From JAFDVJ01 sp964487505 (lineage in GTDB: Bacteria > Acidobacteriota > Blastocatellia > Pyrinomonadales > Pyrinomonadaceae), in the NCBI GenBank assembly GCA_964487505.1, contig CAZARD010000034.1, positions 1 to 37,353 of the forward strand: DNA of 37,353 nucleotides, written 5' to 3'. Made by a program: the position numbers and the translations under genes. Under the pieces are notes generated by a model. The model saw only the letters and a program-made list of their open reading frames with translations, did not search any database and was not told the origin of the DNA. Below are positions 31,769 through 37,353 of this stretch, in pieces (the first letter of the stretch is position 1; every line of letters begins with the position of its first letter).

Positions 31769-32893
31769 TCAAACGAATTCCTGAAAGACCTCGTTCGAGA
31801 ATAGCGCGCCGCGCCGCGTCAGCCGAAGCCGCCCGCCGCTGACCTCGACAAGCCCGACCGAAACCAGCCTCTCGATCGACTCCTGTTTGGCCGTCATAAG
31901 ATCGGTTCCGAATCGTGACCGAAATCCCTCAAGATCTATCCCGTCCATCATCCGAAGACCGAGAAAGACGAATTCCGATTCAAGATCGATCCGCTCGCGG
32001 TTGATAATGGGCGACTCGCCGGATTCGACCAATGCGACGTATCGGGCTGTATCGCGTTCGTTCGCGAAACGGAATTCGCCGTCGAAGGAATGCGCGGAGA
32101 CCCCGAAGCCGTGAACGGGATCGAGCAGCCAGTATCTCGAATTATGGCGCGATTCGAAACCGGGCCTTGCAAAGTTGGAGATCTCGTACTGCGCGTATCC
32201 GGCCTTTCCGACCGTCTCGATCATTGTCTCGTACATTTCTGCCGCGAGATCTTCGTCCGGAAGCGGTCGCCGGCCCGAACGGACCTGCGCGGCAAGCGGC
32301 GTTCCTTCGTGGATCTCGAGCAGATAGAGCGAAAGGTGTTCCGGTCCGAGCGCGAGCGCTTCGGCGAGGTTGAGTTTCCAGTCGCCGAAGCTTTGGCCGG
32401 GAAGACCGGCGATGAGATCGAAGGAGATATTGTCGAATCCGGCGCGGCGGAGCAGATCGAACGTCTTCCGGGCGTCATCCGCGTCGTGCCCGCGCGCGAG
32501 CAGTTTCAGATCGCGATCGTTGAAGGTCTGAACGCCGAAACTCGCGCGGTTCGCCCCGAGGGAACGATAATCCCGGAGTGTTTCGAGCGAAACGGTCGCC
32601 GGGTTCATTTCGAGCGTGAATTCTATCCGGTCATTGAATCGAAATCGTTCACGGACGGCGCCGATGATCGTTGCCAATTGCTCCGGCGTCAGCAGCGAAG
32701 GCGTCCCGCCGCCGAAATAGACCGTGTCGATCGTCGCCGGTCCGGCGGTCTCCGATTCTCGGATCTCGCGGACGAGCGCGCTCACGTAACGGTCAACCGA
32801 ACCGGCGTCGCGGTAGACGTCGGTCGCGAAATCGCAATACGAGCAGCGGGACCTGCAGAACGGGATATGAATGTAAACGCCCACTCTTTGCAT
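31769..32893 (-). CDS. hemW: radical SAM heme chaperone
   Basis: A 374-residue HemW, which binds haem and helps deliver it to haemoproteins. The 4Fe-4S radical-SAM motif is Cys13-x3-Cys17-x2-Cys20 in 'IPFCRSRCSYC'. Other motifs are 'DTVYFGGGTPSLL', 'FGVQTFNDRDLKLLARGHD', 'DLIAGLPGQSF' and 'YEISNFARPGFESRHNSRYW'. An in-frame ATG lies 17 codons upstream (32944), but the family starts right before 'VGVYIHIPFC', so ATG 32893 is used. The C-terminal HemN-type domain is complete. Related to the coproporphyrinogen dehydrogenase HemN, but the layout favours HemW. Confidence 0.92.
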   Translation of the reverse strand: MQRVGVYIHIPFCRSRCSYCDFATDVYRDAGSVDRYVSALVREIRESETAGPATIDTVYFGGGTPSLLTPEQLATIIGAVRERFRFNDRIEFTLEMNPATVSLETLRDYRSLGANRASFGVQTFNDRDLKLLARGHDADDARKTFDLLRRAGFDNISFDLIAGLPGQSFGDWKLNLAEALALGPEHLSLYLLEIHEGTPLAAQVRSGRRPLPDEDLAAEMYETMIETVGKAGYAQYEISNFARPGFESRHNSRYWLLDPVHGFGVSAHSFDGEFRFANERDTARYVALVESGESPIINRERIDLESEFVFLGLRMMDGIDLEGFRSRFGTDLMTAKQESIERLVSVGLVEVSGGRLRLTRRGALFSNEVFQEFV

Positions 32894-32986
32894 CTTACCA
32901 TCGGACCGTGAGTGGGACAGATGAAGGCGGATGCTCGCGGACATAGATCAGGCCGGCGGCTAATTGGCAGGAGCTTTCCGGCGAAA

Positions 32987-33046
32987 CACCCGAAAGAGCG
33001 CGAAAGAATCTCCGGGCCTGATCCATTCGTTCGCGTCTTTCGGGTG
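32987..33046 (-). terminator. stem-loop after the AbgT-family gene
   Basis: An inverted repeat of 17-18 bp, 'CACCCGAAAGAGCGCGAA' at 32987-33004 against 'TTCGCGTCTTTCGGGTG' at 33030-33046, differing by one bulged base, loop of 25 bases. It lies between the transporter stop and hemW. A T-run is lacking, so termination is not certain. Confidence 0.55.
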
Positions 33047-33068
33047 CTGTGCCGGTCGACGCAGACCT

Positions 33069-34625
33069 CTACTGAGCCGTTCCGTAATAGAGTCCGGCGC
33101 CCGGCCCAAGAGGTAGGCCCGCCCAGAACCAGATGATCAGGAACAGCGTCCAGCCGACGAAGAAGGCGATCGAATACGGCATCATCATTGCCATTATCGT
33201 CCCGATCCCGGCCTTCTTGTCGTACTTCTGCGCGAAGGCGACGATCAGCGGGAAGTAACTCATCAGCGGCGTGATGATGTTGCAGACCGAATCGCCGATG
33301 CGATACGCGGCCTGCGTCAGTTCGGGCGAATAGCCGAGCAGCATCAGCATCGGGACGAACACCGGGGCCATCACCGCCCATTTGGCGGACGCCGATCCGA
33401 TGAACAGATCGAGCACGATCGAAAGTACGACGAACGCGATGATCAGCGTCACGCCGCTCAGATTCAGGTTGCGAAGGAACTCCGCGCCCTCGACGGCGAG
33501 GATCAGGCCGAGGTTCGTCCAGTTAAAAAAGGCGACGAATTGCGCCGCGAAGAACGCGAGAACGAGATAGACCGACATTGTCTTCATCGATCCTTCCATC
33601 GCCTCGATAACCTCGTTCGCCGATTTGAACGTCCTCGCGCCGATCCCGTACGCGAGGCCGATCAGAACGCCGCCGAAGAAAATGAACGCGATGATCCCCG
33701 AAAGCAGCGGCGATTTTAGCAGGCTTCCGGTCTGCGGGTCGCGCAGGAATCCGTTCGCCGGGACCGATCCCCAAAGTATGAAGCCGACGAAAAGCGCCGA
33801 CGCGATCCCGGCGAACACGATGCCGCGCTTCTCTTCCTTCGACAGCGGTTCGAGGCTCTCCGGCGCGGCGTCGCCGTCATACTCGCCGAGACGCGGCGCG
33901 ACAACGGATTCCGTGATCCAGGTCCCGAGGATGGTCACCAGAAACGCCGAAGCGGCCATAAAGTAGTAGTTCGCGGCCGGCGTGACGTTGTAAGAGGCGT
34001 CGATGATATGCGCCGCTTCCTGCGTCAACCCGGCAAGCAGGGCATCGGTCGGGCCAAGCAGCAGATTGGCCGAGAACCCGCCCGAGACGCCGGCGAATGC
34101 CGCGGCGAGACCGACCAGCGGATGCCGTCCGCATGCGAGAAAGATCATCGCCGCCAATGGGATCAGGAGCACATAGCCAACGTCGCTCGCCATATGCGAA
34201 AGGACGCCGGCAAACACGATGACGACCGTCAGCAGTTTCTTCGGCGCGGACAAGACCAGGAGCCGCATCAACGCCGAAATAAGCCCGCTCGCCTCGGCCA
34301 CGGAGATCCCGAGGATCGCGACAAGCACGACGCCGAGCGGAGCGAAACCGGTGAAGTTCGAGACGAGGCTCGTCAGGATCTTATGAAGCCCCTCGACGGT
34401 GAGAAGGTTGACCGCCGTCACGGTCTTTCCGGTGCCCGGATGCGTGACGCTCAATCCGGCCCACGAGACGACCGCCGAGAGCACGAGGACCAGGATCGCG
34501 AGACCGACAAAAAGGAGAGCCGGATTCGGGATCGCGTTTCCGATCCGCTCGATGCGGTTCAGCGACCGGTTGAAAAAACTGTCGTTTGGAATCGAAGCCG
34601 AGGCTCCGCCGTTTGAATTGCTCAT
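33069..34625 (-). CDS. AbgT-family transporter
   Basis: A 518-residue membrane transporter with about eleven or more helices. AbgT signatures include 'IPNPALLFVGLAIL', 'SHMASDVGYVLLIPLAAMIF', 'GGFSANLLLGPTDALLAGLT' and 'GSASAKWAVMAPVFVPMLML'. The family covers p-aminobenzoyl-glutamate importers and sulfonamide or p-aminobenzoate exporters (MtrF-like), so direction and substrate cannot be read from sequence. The frame continues 33 codons upstream to 34724, but ATG 34625 has a GGGTGGGAA just before it and gives the normal length. Lies between purL and hemW on the same strand; an operon with purL (128-base gap) is not clear. Confidence 0.88.
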   Translation of the reverse strand: MSNSNGGASASIPNDSFFNRSLNRIERIGNAIPNPALLFVGLAILVLVLSAVVSWAGLSVTHPGTGKTVTAVNLLTVEGLHKILTSLVSNFTGFAPLGVVLVAILGISVAEASGLISALMRLLVLSAPKKLLTVVIVFAGVLSHMASDVGYVLLIPLAAMIFLACGRHPLVGLAAAFAGVSGGFSANLLLGPTDALLAGLTQEAAHIIDASYNVTPAANYYFMAASAFLVTILGTWITESVVAPRLGEYDGDAAPESLEPLSKEEKRGIVFAGIASALFVGFILWGSVPANGFLRDPQTGSLLKSPLLSGIIAFIFFGGVLIGLAYGIGARTFKSANEVIEAMEGSMKTMSVYLVLAFFAAQFVAFFNWTNLGLILAVEGAEFLRNLNLSGVTLIIAFVVLSIVLDLFIGSASAKWAVMAPVFVPMLMLLGYSPELTQAAYRIGDSVCNIITPLMSYFPLIVAFAQKYDKKAGIGTIMAMMMPYSIAFFVGWTLFLIIWFWAGLPLGPGAGLYYGTAQ

Positions 34626-34753
34626 TTCCCACCCTTGTTCGTTTATTTTGGCCGCGCGAACGGAAAGGGGAGAGTCGAGCGCGCAACCATACTTGAAAAT
34701 AAAGTAAAGATTGCGGAAATTCAAGTTCGGCAGGCGCCGAACGGATCATTTTT

Positions 34754-37030
34754 TTACGGTTCGAGAGTTGATTTGAGCGCGTTCGACCAAACTCCTTCAA
34801 GTTCGTCGACCGCGGAGTCGACGACGTTCCGGCCGGCGACCGCGATGTTCAGCGAACTGCCGCCGACGCGTCCGATGACGCTGAAGGGGCAATCGCCGGC
34901 GATCTTGCGGACGTCGTCAAGATCGTCGGCGCCGAACGAGATGACGATCCGCGAGGGCGATTCGCCAAATAGAAGCGCGGCATCGTCGAGATCGGCGACG
35001 TTCGGAAGGTCGATAGCCGCGCCGATGGAGCGGCGGTTAAGCGATGAGAAGCAGCATTCGGTGAGCGCGACGGCGAGGCCGCCGTCCGAGCAGTCGTGCG
35101 CCGACCGGAGCAGTTGCCGGTCGGCAAGCCGGAGACAGGTTTCCTGGACGAGTGTTTCGAGCTTGAGATCGATCTTCGGAACCGTGCCGCCCGCGATCAA
35201 TTCATCGGTGGAGATCCCGGCGATAGTCTGCGCATATTCGCTGACCGACAGATCGTCGTTCGTAACGCCGAGCAAGGCGATCAGGTCGCCGTCCGACTTG
35301 AATCCGTGCGTCACCAGCTTGCGAACGTCCTCGACGAGGCCCACCATCCCGATCGTCGGCGTCGGCAGAATGCCCTTGCCGTCGGTTTCGTTGTAGAAGG
35401 ACACGTTTCCGGAGATCACCGGCGTCCCGAATTCGACGCAGGCTTCGGCCATGCCGTCGATCACCTCGGAGAAGCTCCACATCACTTCCGGTCTTTCGGG
35501 CGAAGCGAAGTTAAGGCAGTTGGTGACGGCGATCGGGCGCGCGCCGACGCAGGCATTGTTGCGGGCCGCCTCGGCGACGATCAATTTTGCGCCCTCGCGC
35601 GGATCGACGGCCGCGAAACGGCCGTTGCCGTCGAGGCACATCGAGATCGCGCGGCGCGTTTCCTTGACCCTGATGACGGCCGCGTCGGCGCCCGGCAGTA
35701 TCGCCGTGTTCGTCCGGACCATCGTGTCGTATTGCTCGTAAACCCAGCGTTTTGAACAGAGATTCGGCGACGCGAGGAGCTTTGCCAATGCGTCGTTTGG
35801 ATTCGGTGTTATGGACCTCAGGCGTTCTTCGATCGCATTCGCCGCCGCTTGGTCGACGCGTTCGCGCGGCTTCATCGGCCGCTCGTAGCGGGGCGCGGCG
35901 TCCGTGACGGTATCGACCGGGATGTCGGCTTCAAGGATGCCGTTGTGGAAGACGCGCAGACGGTTGCCCTCGACGACCTTGCCGATGACGACGGCGTCGA
36001 GCTCCCATTTCTTGAACACATCGACGACCTGTTTTTCGTGTCCGGACCTGGCGACGATCAGCATCCTTTCCTGCGATTCGCTGAGCATCATCTCATACGC
36101 GGTCATTCCCGTCTCGCGCTGCGGTACGAGCGAAAGATCAAGCTCGAGCCCCGTTCCCGCCCGCGCGGCCATTTCGACCGACGACGAGGTCAACCCCGCG
36201 GCGCCCATGTCCTGGATGCCGGCGATCGCCCCCGAACGCATCGCCTCGAGACAGGCTTCGAGCAAGAGTTTTTCGAGAAAAGGATCGCCGACCTGCACGG
36301 TTGGACGTTTTTCGAGCGCTTCCTCATCGAATTCCGCCGATGCCATCGTCGCGCCGTGGATGCCGTCGCGTCCGGTTTTGGCGCCGACGTAGAGAACCGG
36401 ATTTCCGATCCCTTCCGCCTTACCGAAGAAGATCTGGTCTCGCCGGACGATTCCGAGCGCGAACGCGTTCACGAGCGGGTTCAGGCTGTAGGATTCGTCG
36501 AACACCACTTCGCCGCCGATGGTCGGGACGCCGAAGCAATTCCCGTAGTGCGCGATGCCGTCGACGCATCCGCGCAGGATCGAGCGGTTGCGCCGCGCGA
36601 TCTGTGATTTCTGATCCGTGGTCTCGGACGTCAGCGGGCCGAAGCGCAAGCTGTTCATCGCCGCGACCGGTCGCGCGCCCATCGTGAAGACATCGCGCAG
36701 GATGCCTCCGACTCCGGTCGCCGCGCCCTGGAACGGTTCGATGAAACTCGGATGGTTGTGCGATTCGACCTTGAACGCGACGCACCAGTCGTCACCGATA
36801 TCGACGACGCCGGCGTTTTCCCCGGGCGGGACGATGACGCGTTCGCCGGTCGTCGGAAGCCGTCTCAGATGGATCCGCGAGGATTTGTAGCTGCAGTGCT
36901 CCGACCACATCACGCTGAAAATGCCGAGCTCGGTCAGGCTCGGTTCGCGCCCCATGATCTCGAGGACCCGTTCGTATTCTTCAGGCGTAAGATTATGCTG
37001 GGCGACGATCTCCGGCGTGATTGCTGACAT
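34754..37030 (-). CDS. purL: phosphoribosylformylglycinamidine synthase subunit PurL
   Basis: A 758-residue small-type PurL, the synthase subunit that makes FGAM from FGAR, ATP and ammonia in purine synthesis, working with PurQ and PurS. Motifs are 'MWSEHCSYKSSRIHLRRLPT', 'VVDIGDDWCVAFKVESHNHP', 'GAATGVGGILRDVFTMGARP', 'GIQDMGAAGLTSSSVEMA' and 'CLNFASPERPEVMWSF'. An ATG-like start ten codons upstream (37060) is possible, but ATG 37030 has GGAG seven bases before it. No purS or purQ gene is in the window. Subunit assignment is strong because the glutaminase domain is absent. Confidence 0.96.
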   Translation of the reverse strand: MSAITPEIVAQHNLTPEEYERVLEIMGREPSLTELGIFSVMWSEHCSYKSSRIHLRRLPTTGERVIVPPGENAGVVDIGDDWCVAFKVESHNHPSFIEPFQGAATGVGGILRDVFTMGARPVAAMNSLRFGPLTSETTDQKSQIARRNRSILRGCVDGIAHYGNCFGVPTIGGEVVFDESYSLNPLVNAFALGIVRRDQIFFGKAEGIGNPVLYVGAKTGRDGIHGATMASAEFDEEALEKRPTVQVGDPFLEKLLLEACLEAMRSGAIAGIQDMGAAGLTSSSVEMAARAGTGLELDLSLVPQRETGMTAYEMMLSESQERMLIVARSGHEKQVVDVFKKWELDAVVIGKVVEGNRLRVFHNGILEADIPVDTVTDAAPRYERPMKPRERVDQAAANAIEERLRSITPNPNDALAKLLASPNLCSKRWVYEQYDTMVRTNTAILPGADAAVIRVKETRRAISMCLDGNGRFAAVDPREGAKLIVAEAARNNACVGARPIAVTNCLNFASPERPEVMWSFSEVIDGMAEACVEFGTPVISGNVSFYNETDGKGILPTPTIGMVGLVEDVRKLVTHGFKSDGDLIALLGVTNDDLSVSEYAQTIAGISTDELIAGGTVPKIDLKLETLVQETCLRLADRQLLRSAHDCSDGGLAVALTECCFSSLNRRSIGAAIDLPNVADLDDAALLFGESPSRIVISFGADDLDDVRKIAGDCPFSVIGRVGGSSLNIAVAGRNVVDSAVDELEGVWSNALKSTLEP

Positions 37031-37353
37031 AGGAACTCTCCGGCAAATGAAATCGGGCAAATGAAATTGAAGAGTTTATTAGTTCAGCCTGAATTTCGCA
37101 AATCCGTTAGGGTTTTCAAAGGCATCCTTGATATTCGCGCGAAACGGGCGTAGAGACGTAGAAAAAGGCAACGTCGGTTATTTTCACTTGTTCTGAAGTT
37201 TGTAGTTTAAAGAGCAAATGCTCCTTTTTCACGGGAGACCGAGTGCGACATCATCGAAATAACGAAACCCTCGCGGACGAAAACCGTCCGATCCCAGCCG
37301 AGCAGCCGAGCAGCCGAGCAGCCGAGCAGCCGAGCAGCCGAGCAGCCGAGCAG
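37031..37353. other. upstream of purL, no gene seen
   Basis: About 320 bases with no recognisable gene, AT-rich from about 37050 to 37255 and presumably holding the purL promoter, and ending in the octamer repeat. Confidence 0.5.
37298..37353. repeat. octamer tandem repeat, 7 copies to window end
   Basis: The unit CCGAGCAG is repeated seven times without a mismatch over 56 bases and runs off the window edge, so the full array may be longer. Confidence 0.95.

Noticed and set aside
37298..37353. Possible CRISPR array at the right end
   Set aside because: The 8-bp units are contiguous with no spacers.

Overview
The window is about 37 kb of a moderately high-GC bacterial chromosome, most likely from the Acidobacteriota (class Blastocatellia or a relative). 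That assignment is inferred from protein style. There are secreted proteins with FG-GAP repeats reading like 'DFDGDGKTDVAVFRP', a zinc-ribbon/SH3 lipoprotein-like gene opening 'MKTCPQCNQVYYDD', and secreted domains ending 'WFSPELQMIVMSKHTDP'. No rRNA, phage, CRISPR array or intact insertion sequence is visible. A 100-N scaffold gap lies at 31343-31442, and the window ends inside a perfect octamer tandem repeat.

Region by region: 1-2.6 kb holds a class-III aminotransferase, two IR-bounded intergenic repeat elements and a DUF72 protein. 2.6-8.0 kb is an apparent four-gene plus-strand operon: a one-TM putative anti-sigma protein, an EF-hand secreted protein, an ECF sigma factor, and a secreted diheme peroxidase/FG-GAP fusion, closed by a strong terminator. 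8.0-15.7 kb has a secreted FlgO/CsgG-like protein, a short structured-RNA segment with a recognisable group II intron domain V, an orphan CbbQ/NorQ-type AAA ATPase, a large secreted protein of unknown function, and a NapH-like polyferredoxin with TPRs. 15.8-17.5 kb is a small metal-handling cluster (MerC-like, NicO nickel/cobalt exporter, His-rich metal-binding protein). 18.0-20.6 kb is the class II ribonucleotide reductase nrdJ, preceded by two NrdR boxes exactly 31 bp apart and a good sigma-70 promoter. Then come hslO, a zinc-ribbon/coiled-coil/SH3 membrane protein, and the NAD salvage pair nadM-Nudix and nadV.

The right third is mostly housekeeping. It holds PilT followed by a zinc-ribbon/receiver-like protein, a queA-rimI-thiE operon downstream of a tRNA-Leu(CAA) gene with its own promoter and terminator, an HD-GYP response regulator, hemW, an AbgT-family transporter and purL.

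The genes work together in several local modules. One is envelope/extracytoplasmic signalling with a redox secreted protein (sigma operon). Others are metal detoxification, dNTP synthesis under NrdR control, nicotinamide-to-NAD salvage (NadV then NadM), and surface motility (PilT). The most unusual signals are the ORF-less group II intron remnant beside the orphan CbbQ-type ATPase, the peroxidase/FG-GAP fusion with a duplicated three-blade block, the polyferredoxin-TPR fusion, and several intergenic repeat families.
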